From NCBI GenBank assembly GCA_951813615.1, contig OX638377.1:5305739-5369738 (forward strand): 64,000 nucleotides of DNA, read 5' to 3'. Positions 7,576-18,800 of this stretch are shown here, piece by piece. Position 1 is the first letter of the stretch, and each line of letters starts with the position of its first letter. Position numbers and translations under genes: made by a program. This stretch comes from an uncultured Latescibacterota bacterium. GTDB lineage: Bacteria > Latescibacterota > UBA2968 > UBA8231. The notes below the pieces were generated by a model that saw nothing but the letters and a program-made list of their open reading frames with translations, did no database searches and was not told the DNA's origin.

Positions 7576-10386
7576 TTACCGCAAAGTGCGCGATTTTTCC
7601 CTTCGCTGTAGGGCCGCTTGTACTTGGGCGAGGTTGCGTTTGGCATCGGCGAAGTCAGTTTTGAGCTGGAGTGCTTTTTCGAGATAAAACTGGGCTTCTT
7701 TTAGCTTCCCTCGCCGGGCTAGCGCTCCGCCGAGATTACTACAGGTTTCCGCCCGGTCGGGCTGTAGCCGTAGTGCAGCCTTGTAGTAGTGGATCGCTTC
7801 GTCGAGGAATCCCAACTGGTGGAATGCCAGAGCCAAGCCGTCTAGGGCCTGGACATCTTGGGGGGTGATTTCTACGACTTGGGTATAATGAGCCCTCGCT
7901 TCTGCGAAGCGGCCCAAGCGCATCAGGACATCCGCTAGTGTGCGCCTAGCCACTAGGTGCTCGGGGAGTTGCTGCAGGGTAGCTGCCAATAGTCTTGAGG
8001 CGTCCAGATAGTTTCGGACGGCGATTAGAGCTTTAGCCTGCCGGAGGGCGGCGCTAGCGGCAATTTCACGCAGGTTTTTGGTCCGTATTTCCTCAATGGT
8101 CCTCTTTTCATCTGGCCCAATAGGCATCAAGGCGGCGAAGGGTTCTAAATGCTTGTGCAAAAGATCGAGCGTCGGGAGTGCGTTTGTCCGAGTTACAAAA
8201 GCGCGAGCGACCGCGTAGTCGAGAACGGGCCGATCGTCCCCGTAGATGGGAGCTTCATTCGCCAGTTTGGTTAAACCACCAGATCCCATCAGATAACTGC
8301 CCAAAAAGACCTGCAGTCGGTTGAGCCAGTAGAGGGGACCCCCCCAGTGGCTGTACTCCAGATCGCGGCGAATTTCTTCGCTAGACAGACGTCTCTCGAG
8401 AACGGCCCGATCAATGGCGAAATCCCGTTTGCCGCCGATGAGCAGTAGCTCTGAAGTATTGTACCACAACAGGCTGTGGGGAAAGGCATCGAGAAAGCTT
8501 TGCACGGTGCTGCGGAAATGGTCGGTGGTCAAGAGGGATAAGGGGACAAATTGGACCAGAAAACCGCCCGAACGCAGCCGTTTTCGCACTTGATGATAGA
8601 AGTCGACCGTGTAAAAAGAGGCCACACCGGGACGGGAAAGCTGGCCCAATTCGAGGGAAATCACATCGTAAGTCGAAGGGGTATGGCGCAGATAGTTGCG
8701 GCCGTCGGCACCGATCAGTTTGACTCTGGGATCTTCCATCCAACGGGAGTCGAAATGGGGGCGGATAAAATCGAAGATGGTGGGTTCGATGTCGACGCAC
8801 TCTAGGCGGTCAATCGAATAAAGTAGAAAGCGAGCCGCGGTCTGGCCGGTACCGACGCCGACCAAGAGGACCCGCTTGGGATCGGGATGCAACAACATGG
8901 GGACATGGGCCGCCATTACTTGGTGTGTCTTGCGGTCCCTGCCTTGCCACCAGCGATTGATCTCAAGTTGAAGTCCGCGATCTTGGCGGATGACCGCCAA
9001 GTTAGAGCCGTAGCCCTCGCGGAAGTCGACAAGCTCTTCCCGCTCGCCCAGAAAGTCGGCGGGAATACGGGTGGCCATCAGGTAGGGGATTCCGATCCAT
9101 ACGCACGAGAAGAGCCCTATGAATGCCGCTTTAACGGCTAGGGTGGATGTGCGGTCGAGCCAGACCCACGCAGCGAACCCGACAGCCAAGCTCGTGCCCG
9201 TGATGAAGAGAAGACTGCTCTCCAGACCGAAGAATGGCAGGCCCACAAAGCCGATCGCCAATGCCCCTGCGATTCCCCCCAATGTGTTGACGGCAGCAAT
9301 CTTCCCCGTGCCGCCACTCGCCGCAGATGCATCTTCGACTACCATTCTCACCGCCAGCGGAAAAGATGCACCTCCTAAAACAGCAGGAGGCAACAGTAAA
9401 ATTGCGTAAATCCACCACTCCTCCCCCAGACGCCGCCAGATGTCCGATGGGAGCATCATTAGGACGAGTACTGCCAGCCCCAAAAGCACTTGGAGAATGC
9501 CAAAATACCGCGCTCTATGTATTGTCCGATCAAAGAATAGGGAGGCGAGCACGCTCCCCAACACTAAACCCACTAGCACTACGGCCAAGGTCAGCGTATA
9601 CGTGTATACTGTGTTGGCGATCAAAAGTCCCAAATAGCGCGTCCACAGCACCTCGCCTCCCAACGCTACGAAGCCAACAGCAAAAAACAGCACAAATACG
9701 CCCCAATGACCTCTCGCTTCAGTACCTAGAAGCCGAGGTCGAGCCAGTCCGCTCCTGGCGATTGGCAGAGATCCTGCGACGATGCCTACGAACATGTTCA
9801 GAACGGCACCAAGTCGCACGGTGCCCAGAAAGCCTAGCTCGGGCAAAAGGACAAATCCGGCGCAGGCACAACCCAAGGCTGCGCCCAAGGTGTTGATGCC
9901 GTAGAGCAAGCCGACGGAACGGGCAATTTTGGCATCACTGCGCACGAACAGACGACAGAAGAGAGGAAGGGTGGCCCCCATGAGAATAGTCGGCGGCAAG
10001 ACCACGAATCCCACTAGAACAATCCGAGTCAGGAAGTGCAAAATGGCATGCCCGGCTAGGGCCCGGTAAACTGCGCCGTAGAGGATATCTGCCAATTCGA
10101 AGGCATATGGACTGGCTAGCGCCGAGAGCCCAAGGCCGATTTCAACCAGAGCAAAAACGAGTAGCGGCCGGCCGGTCCGCTGACCGTAGCGGCCGAAGAG
10201 ATACGAACCGCAGGCTAGGCCTAGAAAGAAAACCGCTAGGACTGTGCTGAGGGCAAAAATAGTGGAGCCGAATAGCAATGAAGCTTGGCGGATCCAGACC
10301 ACCTCGTACACTAGGCCCGCAAATCCAGAGAGGAAAAAGCAGATGAGCGCAATCAGAAGCTGCACAGTATGAGCGCCTGTAGCCAT
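7576..10386 (-). CDS. membrane spermidine-synthase-like protein with C-terminal TPR repeats
   Basis: 936 residues. The N-terminal half has many hydrophobic helices and opens with LSGFAGLVYEVVWIRQ, the signature of the fused MFS/spermidine-synthase-like family. Residues from about 490 carry a class I methyltransferase-type fold with VLLVGVGTGQ (nucleotide loop), CVDIEP and DVISLELG. The acidic residues needed for aminopropyl transfer are not all evident, so polyamine synthesis should not be assumed. About five TPR units follow (WVAY-less helices such as AEARAHYTQVVEITPQD and AIHYYKAALRLQPD). It ends near 7576, convergent with the selenoprotein gene, and is divergent from a TPR lipoprotein gene. 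It is an inner-membrane protein of unknown substrate. Confidence 0.75.
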   Translation of the reverse strand: MATGAHTVQLLIALICFFLSGFAGLVYEVVWIRQASLLFGSTIFALSTVLAVFFLGLACGSYLFGRYGQRTGRPLLVFALVEIGLGLSALASPYAFELADILYGAVYRALAGHAILHFLTRIVLVGFVVLPPTILMGATLPLFCRLFVRSDAKIARSVGLLYGINTLGAALGCACAGFVLLPELGFLGTVRLGAVLNMFVGIVAGSLPIARSGLARPRLLGTEARGHWGVFVLFFAVGFVALGGEVLWTRYLGLLIANTVYTYTLTLAVVLVGLVLGSVLASLFFDRTIHRARYFGILQVLLGLAVLVLMMLPSDIWRRLGEEWWIYAILLLPPAVLGGASFPLAVRMVVEDASAASGGTGKIAAVNTLGGIAGALAIGFVGLPFFGLESSLLFITGTSLAVGFAAWVWLDRTSTLAVKAAFIGLFSCVWIGIPYLMATRIPADFLGEREELVDFREGYGSNLAVIRQDRGLQLEINRWWQGRDRKTHQVMAAHVPMLLHPDPKRVLLVGVGTGQTAARFLLYSIDRLECVDIEPTIFDFIRPHFDSRWMEDPRVKLIGADGRNYLRHTPSTYDVISLELGQLSRPGVASFYTVDFYHQVRKRLRSGGFLVQFVPLSLLTTDHFRSTVQSFLDAFPHSLLWYNTSELLLIGGKRDFAIDRAVLERRLSSEEIRRDLEYSHWGGPLYWLNRLQVFLGSYLMGSGGLTKLANEAPIYGDDRPVLDYAVARAFVTRTNALPTLDLLHKHLEPFAALMPIGPDEKRTIEEIRTKNLREIAASAALRQAKALIAVRNYLDASRLLAATLQQLPEHLVARRTLADVLMRLGRFAEARAHYTQVVEITPQDVQALDGLALAFHQLGFLDEAIHYYKAALRLQPDRAETCSNLGGALARRGKLKEAQFYLEKALQLKTDFADAKRNLAQVQAALQRREKSRTLR

Positions 10387-10486
10387 AGCAGGTCCATTGC
10401 TGCTTTCCAGATCGGGAATTATATTGTCGAAACCCTATGTATGGTAAGAAGAAAAAAGGGGCCGCGACAATTGGATTGAGTCCGCG

Positions 10487-11875
10487 ATGTCTATTCACCG
10501 TTGCTGCAGTGTCTTTTGGGGTGTCTTACTCCTGTATGCTTGCAGCACCGACACCCATACCCCTCTCGAAAAAGCACGTCCACCAGCGCAGGATTCAGAA
10601 GGTGTACGGTTGGTCAACCGAGGGGCTCTCTTTTTAAAACAGGGCCAACCGCGCAAAGCGCTGACTGTTCTGCATCAAGCCGCAAAACGGGTGCCCAAAC
10701 TTCCCTCAGTCCACTTTAACTGGGGGCTAGCCCACGTTCGTCTGGGAGAATACGGGCTGGCTATTCCCTCCCTGCAACGGGCTGTGGAACTCGATTCGCT
10801 CAATGGTTCTTTTCGCTTTGTCTTGGGGGATGCGCTTAGCGCCGAACACCGCTACTCCGAGGCTGTATTTCAATATCAGTGCGCCATTGAGTTGGAGCCA
10901 GAAAAGGCACTCTATCGCTATCAACTCGGCAAATCTCTGAGAGCTACGGCAGATTTCGACGGGGCCATTGCCGCCTTTGAAGCGGCACTGGATTTGGAGC
11001 CTGATTTTGTCGATGCCCTCTACCACCGCAGCGAATTGCTCGGGCGCAGCGGTAGACCCGCCGAAGCCGAGACTGGATACAAGAAACTGTTGGTACTGGC
11101 ACCTCAGCACGTAGCCGCCCTCGTCGCCTTGGCTACCTTGCAAACCCAAGCGGGCAGGCATGGAGAAGCCATGTCTACTATAGAACAAGCCATCGCCCAA
11201 GAACCGCGCCACGCCCAAGCCCACTATTTGCATCATCAAGTTCTCAATCGGATGAAAAGAGCCGCCGAAGCGGCCCAAGCACTGCAAATGTACCAGCGCC
11301 TGAGCACGGCCAAGCGCCACTATGATCAGGGGCAAATCTACCTGCTCAAAGGTAAACGAGAGCAGGCGATTACTTCTTTCTCCCAAGCTATAGAGATCGA
11401 TTCTTCTTTTGTTGACGCGCACCTCAGCTTGTGTATTGTGCATTTACAAGCAAATGACCCGCAAAGTGCTCGCCGCCTCTTGGAGCGGATCCTCGACGTA
11501 GAGCCCGAACATGTAGAAGCCCATTCGCTATTGGGAGAAACCCATCTGCTCGAGCGGGATTTTGCCGCGGCCCAGCAATCTTTTGCAGAGGCTATTGCTC
11601 TCGACTCTACTTCGGTGCGTGCCGCCTTTGGCCTAGGCCGATCCTCGTTATTGAGCAAAAACTACCAGCAAGCCGCTGTCGCACTGCGCCGGACCTTGGA
11701 GTGGGCTCCGACACATCTTCCCATTTACGTTGAGGCCCATTACGCTCTGGCCCTAACCCAAATTCAGCTCAAAAATTACGAGGAGGCCAAAACTTTATTT
11801 AAGAAGGTACTAGAACTGGATCCCGACTATCCCCAAGCCGGGACCAAACTGGCTTGGTTGGAAGCATCTTTCTGA
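10487..11875 (+). CDS. TPR-repeat lipoprotein
   Basis: 462 residues. The N-terminus MSIHRCCSVFWGVLLLYACS is a lipoprotein signal with the lipid Cys at residue 19. The rest is about eleven 34-residue TPR units, for example AIPSLQRAVELDS, AIAAFEAALDLEPD and AKTLFKKVLELDPDYPQA. Such all-TPR lipoproteins act as scaffolds on the periplasmic face of a membrane. It overlaps the long upstream extension of the next gene and lies just ahead of it, so the two are probably co-transcribed. The partner is unknown. Confidence 0.82.
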   Translation: MSIHRCCSVFWGVLLLYACSTDTHTPLEKARPPAQDSEGVRLVNRGALFLKQGQPRKALTVLHQAAKRVPKLPSVHFNWGLAHVRLGEYGLAIPSLQRAVELDSLNGSFRFVLGDALSAEHRYSEAVFQYQCAIELEPEKALYRYQLGKSLRATADFDGAIAAFEAALDLEPDFVDALYHRSELLGRSGRPAEAETGYKKLLVLAPQHVAALVALATLQTQAGRHGEAMSTIEQAIAQEPRHAQAHYLHHQVLNRMKRAAEAAQALQMYQRLSTAKRHYDQGQIYLLKGKREQAITSFSQAIEIDSSFVDAHLSLCIVHLQANDPQSARRLLERILDVEPEHVEAHSLLGETHLLERDFAAAQQSFAEAIALDSTSVRAAFGLGRSSLLSKNYQQAAVALRRTLEWAPTHLPIYVEAHYALALTQIQLKNYEEAKTLFKKVLELDPDYPQAGTKLAWLEASF

Positions 11876-11892
11876 CAAAGACAAACTCCACA

Positions 11893-14274
11893 ATGTCAAA
11901 TCGATTTGTTACCCGCATCGGCATCCTCGCTTTTTTTTCGGCTTTTTTAAGCTGTTCCGAGTCCAAAATATCCAAGCCAGAGAGCGACCGGCTCTACGAG
12001 GAGGGGCTAGGCTACTTCTACACCGACCGCCTTGACCAAGCCGGCGAACGCTTCCAGAAAGTATTGGAACTGGCGCCCGACAGCACCGTGGCGCTAGTTC
12101 GCTTGAGCGAAATCAGCCTCAAGCAGGGGCACAAAAATCGGGCTCAGAACATCCTGTGGGAACTGTGTAGCCCAAGTGCAAGTCGCGATCTAAGCCAAGC
12201 CGATCCCATCCGTCTGACCCTGCTACAGCTTCCGCCCGATTTGCGTGGGCGGCCCGAGGCGCGAATCCTCCAAGCTCGGCTGATGGCCTTTGCGGGCCGG
12301 GCTTTGGAAGCTCAAGCCATAGCCACCCAGGTTTTGCGCGAGCACCCTCAGTCCTTGGACGCCCAGTTGCTATTAGCCGAATTAGCATTGAAAGCGGCTT
12401 CTACTATGGATTTGGGCGAAGCCCGCGATCTGAGCCGCCAGATCCTGCGCCAAGTGCCTACCCATAAAGACGCAGGTTTGATGTTGCTCGAAGCGCAACT
12501 ACGACTAGGCGAATTCAATGAGGCGGTCGAAGCGGCTAGCTCCCTGCTCAAAGTCTACTCCGATGACGGTTATGTTGGGTTGTTGGCAGGCACAGCCGCG
12601 TTTTGGGGGGACCATAAGGACGCTATCCCGTTGCTACGGCAGGCAGTAGACCAAAATCTGGACCACTATCCCGAACGTCTCAAAAGTCTGTGGCTGCTCA
12701 AATTGGCTTGGGAGCGGCAGGGCGGTTATCCGGCGGACTTGCCCGAGCGCTACCGCTTCAATCCCTTTGTCCAGATGGCGGCCAACCCAGCCGTGGTCTT
12801 CGTCGATATTGGGCCCCAGGCCGGCGTCGATAAACGCGACCGAGGCCGGGGTAGTGCTTGGCTCGACTTTGACGGCGATGGCGATCTCGATCTCTTTAGT
12901 GTTGGCATTCAGAGTACCCACGCCCTCTACCGCAACGATAGGCAGGGCCGGTTTGAGGATGTAACCCTTCTTTGGGACCTGGACGATTCGCGCGGTGGTT
13001 GGGGGGGGACGACCGCCGATTTCGACAACGATGGGGACGCCGATCTTTTTATAACCCGAGACGCTTGGGAAGGCGCAGCCGTCAATTCCCTCTATCGCAA
13101 CGAGGACGACCACTTTGTAGATGTCGCGCAAAAAGCGGGCCTAGACGAGGCCCAAGCCAGTTTTACTGCCGCTTGGGGCGATGTAGATCGCGACGGGTAT
13201 TTAGACCTCTATGTAGCCAATGGGGTCATTGGCGATGGTGGACGCAATAATTTGTGGCACAACCAGCGAGATGGAACGTTCGAAGACATTGGCCAAGCAT
13301 CGGGAACAGCGGATTCGAGCAAGACCATCGGCACGGCCTTTGGCGATTACGATGGCGATGGGTATTTGGATCTCTACGTCGTAAATATTGGCACGCCCAA
13401 TCGGCTCTATCACAATGAAACCGATGGCACTTTCGTGGACAGAGCGGACCAAGCCGGGGTGATTTTCCCCCTAGAAGGCGGCTACGTAACCTTTTTTTTT
13501 GATTTTAATAACGACGGACAACTCGACCTTTTCGCCTCGACTATGAGTGCTTTCGAGGATGTGCTCAATAGCTGGGTAGAAGGCCGCGCCATTGAACCCA
13601 ACCGACCTTTTTTATATCTCAATAACGGCGACGGAACGTTCGCGGATATTGCAGTCCCGGCGGGTTTGGGCCGCTCGTTCGGCTCGATGGGCATTGGCCT
13701 AGGCGACGTCGACAACAATGGTTTTCCGGATATCTACTTGGCCAATGGCGGGCCCGAGATGTACCGGCTCGAACCTAATGCCCTCTTTCTCAATCAGGGT
13801 GACGGTCGTTTTATCGAAGTAACATCCGCCGCTGGAGTCGGCAATCTGGGCAAGGGACACGGCGCTACCTTTGCCGATTTTGACGCCGATGGCGATCTAG
13901 ATTTATACGCCGGCTTGGGCGGCCACTACGACGCCGATGTTTGGCCCAATAGTCTCTACCGCAACGACGGACCTGTCGGCAATTATCTGGGGCTTAAATT
14001 GGTGGGTACAGTTAGCAATCGCGACGCCATTGGGGCGCGAGTTGTAGCCTATTGCGGTGCCCGACAAGTCCATGGCCAAGTGGCTAGCGGCTACGGTTTT
14101 GGTTCGAACAACGCGCTAGCGCTGCATTTGGGGTTGGGTCAGGCCGACCAAGTGGAGCGATTAGAGATTCGCTGGCCTAGCGGCAAAGACCAAATTTGGG
14201 AGGGAGTGCCTGCCAACCGCCTCTTGCGCATTGTCGAAGGCGAGGCTAACTACACCATAGTCGGAGACTACTAA
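11893..14274 (+). CDS. TPR/FG-GAP repeat/ASPIC-UnbV lipoprotein (CRTAC1-like)
   Basis: 793 residues from the ATG at 11893, chosen because it gives a clean lipoprotein signal (GILAFFSAFLSC). TPR-type helices occupy about residues 30-260. They are followed by many FG-GAP/VCBS calcium-binding strands, each with DxDxDGxxD-type loops (LDFDGDGDLDLF, GDYDGDGYLDLYV, ADFDADGDLDLYA). The C-terminal 80 residues (NYLGLKLVG, SNRDAIGARV, LHLGLGQ, VERLEIRWPSG) are an ASPIC/UnbV domain. It is predicted to be a surface-exposed beta-propeller lipoprotein. With the TPR lipoprotein upstream it forms a probable two-gene unit. The ligand is unknown. Confidence 0.88.
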   Translation: MSNRFVTRIGILAFFSAFLSCSESKISKPESDRLYEEGLGYFYTDRLDQAGERFQKVLELAPDSTVALVRLSEISLKQGHKNRAQNILWELCSPSASRDLSQADPIRLTLLQLPPDLRGRPEARILQARLMAFAGRALEAQAIATQVLREHPQSLDAQLLLAELALKAASTMDLGEARDLSRQILRQVPTHKDAGLMLLEAQLRLGEFNEAVEAASSLLKVYSDDGYVGLLAGTAAFWGDHKDAIPLLRQAVDQNLDHYPERLKSLWLLKLAWERQGGYPADLPERYRFNPFVQMAANPAVVFVDIGPQAGVDKRDRGRGSAWLDFDGDGDLDLFSVGIQSTHALYRNDRQGRFEDVTLLWDLDDSRGGWGGTTADFDNDGDADLFITRDAWEGAAVNSLYRNEDDHFVDVAQKAGLDEAQASFTAAWGDVDRDGYLDLYVANGVIGDGGRNNLWHNQRDGTFEDIGQASGTADSSKTIGTAFGDYDGDGYLDLYVVNIGTPNRLYHNETDGTFVDRADQAGVIFPLEGGYVTFFFDFNNDGQLDLFASTMSAFEDVLNSWVEGRAIEPNRPFLYLNNGDGTFADIAVPAGLGRSFGSMGIGLGDVDNNGFPDIYLANGGPEMYRLEPNALFLNQGDGRFIEVTSAAGVGNLGKGHGATFADFDADGDLDLYAGLGGHYDADVWPNSLYRNDGPVGNYLGLKLVGTVSNRDAIGARVVAYCGARQVHGQVASGYGFGSNNALALHLGLGQADQVERLEIRWPSGKDQIWEGVPANRLLRIVEGEANYTIVGDY

Positions 14275-14289
14275 TCGATCCCCACTAGT

Positions 14290-15846
14290 ATGAGTAAAGA
14301 TAAAAAACAACCACAACTGCTGGATGACGGAGAATACCGGAAGCTATTCGGTTTAGATATCTATCTGACGCCAGTATTCTCAATCTCCAGTATTATCATC
14401 GTCGTCTTTGTAGTCGGGTCACTCGTCTTCCAAGAAGCCGCGACGGAAGTTTTCAAAAATACCCGCGCGTGGCTCACGACAAATCTCGACTGGTTTTTCC
14501 TGATTGCCGCCAACCTCACCTTGCTCTTTTGCCTGTATGTAGCGTGCTCGCCGCTCGGCAAGGTGCGCCTCGGGGGAGCCGATGCAAAACCCGAGTACTC
14601 CAACGCTACTTGGTTCGCCATGCTCTTTGCGGCTGGCGTGGGCATTGGTCTGCTGTTTTACGGGGTGGCCGAGCCGATCTACTATTTCCAGAAGCCGCCG
14701 CTCGGCCTTCCCGCCGGAACGGAAGAAGCCGCTGCCGTCGGCATTGCGGCAACTGTTTTTCACTGGGGGCTACACGGTTGGGGCATTTACGGCCTCGTTG
14801 GACTCGCCCTCGCCTACTTCGCCTACAACCGGGGGCTGCCGCTCACCATCCGCTCGGCGTTCTATCCCTTGTTCGGCGACCGCATCTGGGGCTGGCCTGG
14901 CCATATCATCGATACGTTCGCCATCTTCGCCGGTCTGTTCGGGCTTGCGACCTCGCTCGGCTTGGGGGTTAAACAGCTAACATCTGGTCTGAACTATCTG
15001 TTCGATGTTCCGGCGAATAACACCACCATGGTGGTGCTGATTGTGATTATTACGTCCATCGCCCTGATATCGGTGTTGGCGGGTATTAATGTCGGGATCA
15101 AACGCCTTAGCCAGTTCAACATAATTCTCGCGTTGTTGTTGCTGTTGGCGGTTATTGTTCTGGGGCCGACGCTCTACATTTTCCGCAGTATGTTCGCTGC
15201 GCTCAGCAGCTATTTCGTCAAGATTGTGCCGCTCAGTAACTGGGTAGGGCGCGAGGACGTGGATTTCCTGCACGGTTGGACGACATTCTACTTGGCATGG
15301 TGGTTTGCTTGGGCCCCCTTTGTCGGCACGTTTATCGCCCGCATTTCCAAGGGCCGCACGGTGCGCGAATTCATAATTTTCGTACTCATCCCGCCGATGG
15401 TGTTATGCCTACTGTGGTTTGGCACCTTTGGCAGCACGGCCCTGCACCAGAATATCGTCGGGGGCTACACCGGAGTAACCGAGAATGTTGTGGCGTGGAA
15501 GCTGGAAATCGCATTGTTCAAAATGTTCGACCAGCTCCCGCTGACGAAGCTGCTTTCATCGGTGGCGCTCCTGCTGACTATCGTATTTTTCGTCACTTCG
15601 TCAGACTCCGGCTCGTTGATTCTGGACACGATAGCAGCCGGCGGCAACGTTGACGCTCCAGTAGCGCAACGCGTCTTCTGGTGTACTATTGAAGGGTTAG
15701 TCGCTATCGCACTCCTACTTGGTGGCGGGCTGAATTCATTGCAGGCAGCCTCGCTCGCAACCGGTTTCCCATTCGCTCTTGTCCTCTTGGGAATGGCCGT
15801 CTGCGTTTGGATAGGGCTGCGCGGCGAAACGCGTGCAGCGAACTGA
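14290..15846 (+). CDS. BCCT-family betaine/choline/carnitine-type transporter
   Basis: 518 residues, the usual core length for the family, with about twelve hydrophobic helices. Family marks include NATWFAMLFAAGVGIGLLFYGVAEP, read here as WFAML and GVGIGLLFYGVAEP, and GWTTFYLAWWFAWAPFVG in helix 8, where the aromatic substrate box lies. The protein ends soon after the last helix and lacks the long osmosensing tail of BetP, so it is probably not directly osmoregulated. It should import a quaternary ammonium or related zwitterion such as glycine betaine. Only 15 bases separate it from the upstream FG-GAP gene, but no strong ribosome binding site is visible. Confidence 0.92.
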   Translation: MSKDKKQPQLLDDGEYRKLFGLDIYLTPVFSISSIIIVVFVVGSLVFQEAATEVFKNTRAWLTTNLDWFFLIAANLTLLFCLYVACSPLGKVRLGGADAKPEYSNATWFAMLFAAGVGIGLLFYGVAEPIYYFQKPPLGLPAGTEEAAAVGIAATVFHWGLHGWGIYGLVGLALAYFAYNRGLPLTIRSAFYPLFGDRIWGWPGHIIDTFAIFAGLFGLATSLGLGVKQLTSGLNYLFDVPANNTTMVVLIVIITSIALISVLAGINVGIKRLSQFNIILALLLLLAVIVLGPTLYIFRSMFAALSSYFVKIVPLSNWVGREDVDFLHGWTTFYLAWWFAWAPFVGTFIARISKGRTVREFIIFVLIPPMVLCLLWFGTFGSTALHQNIVGGYTGVTENVVAWKLEIALFKMFDQLPLTKLLSSVALLLTIVFFVTSSDSGSLILDTIAAGGNVDAPVAQRVFWCTIEGLVAIALLLGGGLNSLQAASLATGFPFALVLLGMAVCVWIGLRGETRAAN

Positions 15847-15899
15847 TTGGTTGACGAAGTAAACCATCCCAAAACGAACTCTTAACAGGGGGTGTTGTT

Positions 15900-18800
15900 A
15901 TGAGACTTTGGAATGCGTGCCTTGCGATGCTAGTCGGCGCGACCTTGCTCTGGCCCGCGCTGGTGCAGGCGCAGACGACCGGAACCATCGTCGTCAGGGT
16001 GGTTGACGACGCCAGCGGCGACGCGCAGGAAGCGGCCTTGGTTTACATCCCGGCCTTGGATGTGGGTGGGATGTCGGACGAGCAGGGCCAGTTCACTATT
16101 GCCGACGTGCCGGTAGGTACACACGAAGTGCAGGCCGAGTTGATCGGCTACTCTACCGCGACCGCGACGGTCGTGGTGCAGGCCGGACAGACTGCGACCG
16201 TCGAGTTGCGGATAAAACCCTCCGCGTTCCTCCTCGAAGAGGTGGCTGTGACCGGCACGGCCTTTGAAGAATCGCCCATTAACCTGCCCTATGCGGTCAC
16301 CGTGGTCGGGCGAGAAAAGATGGCGGAACAAGGGTCGCCGCAGGCGGTTGATTTCTTCAAAAACTTAGGCGCGAGCCACGGCGTGGTCGGCGAGGCGAAC
16401 AGTTGGTACAACGCCATCGCCGGCAATGTCGTGCCCGAGACTGTGGCGAATGTCAACCTGCGCGGCTTGGGGGCTTCGCGGACCTTGGTGCTGCTCAATG
16501 GCCGCCGCCAGACCTATGTCCCGGCGCGCCTGATCGGCGGACGCTTCGTCGATGTGAACGCCTTTCCCTCCATCGCCATTGACCGCATTGAGGTGCTCAA
16601 GGAAGGGGCCTCGGCCATCTACGGCTCGGATGCCGTGGCCGGCGTGGCCAACTTCGTGACTCGCGACGAGTTTGCCGGCTTTGAAGTCACCGGCTCCTAC
16701 GACCACTTTGCCCACGCCGGCGATTCCAACTTTGGCGCAATCTGGGGCGGAGCGCTCGGCAGTGCCCACGCCGTCCTTTCCGTAGAGCGGACAAGCCGCC
16801 AGGAACTCAAAGCCGAGGAGCGGGACTGGACGCTGCGCCCATATATCCCGGGCGCAGCCGGTGGCTGGTCGTATTACGGCAGCCCTGGCGCGTTCCTCAT
16901 GCCGACCACCCTGTCGGGCAGCGAAGACAGGGCTGAGTTCGCCTCGGCGCTCATCGACGAGCACTACGGCGAAGGCGGCAAGCGCTTTGTAGATCCCGGC
17001 TGCACGAACTTCGGCGGCTTTGAGGTCGAGGACGAAACCTGCCGCTTCCGCTATCAGGCGTGGGACAACTTCATCGAAAAGAGCAATCACACCCGCGCCT
17101 TTGCCGAAATTAACGGCCAGTGGGACGAGCAGTCGAGCTATCACTTTGAGGGCCTATGGGCCGAGGCGGCCATTCCCGATTGGTACACCACGCCCTCCTT
17201 TCCGCCCATCTCGCCCTACGACGGCACCCATTTGGTCGAGCCGGGCAATCCGGGTCGGCAGGCGTTTTGCGCGACCTCTTGGGAGGCGGTGGGGTTTGAC
17301 TCCCAAGACGCTTGTCTTGCCGACGACTGGTACTTCTTTGGGCGGCTGGTCGGCAACAGCGGTCCCGGGCGGACTCTGAGCCGCGAGTCCCGCACCCAGC
17401 GGATCGCCGCGGCCTTCGACCGCGACTTGGGCAAGAGCACCCGCCTCGACTTGGCGGCCAGTTACTCCCGCGCTACCGGCAACATCAACTTCCCGGCGGA
17501 ATATCACTACCGCAAGTTCCTCGCCTTCCGCGGCTTTGGCGGCCCTGACTGCGGCGTCGGCGTGGTGGCAGATGCAACCGCCCCGACTGGAATGGCGATT
17601 GCCGACCACGACAAGGTAGCTGGTGCGGGCGACTGCGTGTACTACAACCCGTTCAGCAACGCCCTGCAGTACGCGCAGCAGCCGGGCGCGGCGTTCGAGA
17701 ACGAGGCCAATCCCGCCTATGCCTCTGGCCTCGAAAACAGCCCCGAACTACTCGCTTGGATCAACGAGGAAGTCAATCTGGACAACACCGCCACGCTTGA
17801 GGTCGTCAATGCCACCCTGACCGGCACGTGGATTGAGAACGTCGCCAGCTACGCCATCGGCTACCAGTTCCGGCACTTCGACGTATCCGCCTTCCCCAAC
17901 GAGCCGGGCAACCTCGATATCAACCCCTGCGCAGTGCTGGGCAACAAAGACTGCGTAGAGAAGGCGGGGTCGTTCACGTTCACGGCTGGCTACTATCCGT
18001 ACGAGGATGCCCAGACAGTACACCGCTTCTTTGGCGAATTGCCTCTGAGCCTCGGCGACAACCTCGACGCCCAGTTGGCCGCCAGCTACGAGTTCCACGA
18101 CGTCGCCAGCAGTTTTGATCCCAAACTCGCCGTCAGCTATCGCCTCTCGGAGTCGCCGAGTCACTCCATGGAGTTGCGCGGCTCGGTGCAAACGACCTTC
18201 CGCACCCCGTCGGTGGATGACCTCAACGAAGACCAGCGCACATCCACCAACTGGGTGGCTTCAACCGGCGGTTGGAAGGCCATCGACACGCGCGGCAATG
18301 ACGACCTCGCGCCCGAACAGGCCCTCACTTATAACGCCGGTGTAGTCTTCTTGCTCAAGCGTGCCAACCTGACGCTCGACTACTGGAGCTACGATTTTGA
18401 GAACGTGATTGATGTCCTGCCCTACAGCCGGATTGCCGACCTGTACAGTGAAGAGGAGACCAGAGAAGCTGTAAAGCAATACGTGGGCTGCGCGGACGGG
18501 ATAGGTACCGGCACCTGCGATCCGGCCACCATCGAACGGGTGCAGGTCAACCTCGTCAATTGGCCTGGCCTCAAGACGTCTGGTCTCGACTGGCACTTGA
18601 GCACTCGGTTTCCGGTCGGGACGGGCGAACTTTCCAGTGGCTTGGATGGCACCTACACCCGCGAGTATCATGTGCGGGCACTGCTCCTGAACGGGCTCGA
18701 ACTCCAACCGGCACAGGAAGCCGCCGGCTACCTGAACGAGTCCATTCCGATTGCGGTGCCGATTCCGCAGTGGAAATGGCGGCTCGCCACCGGCTATCAT

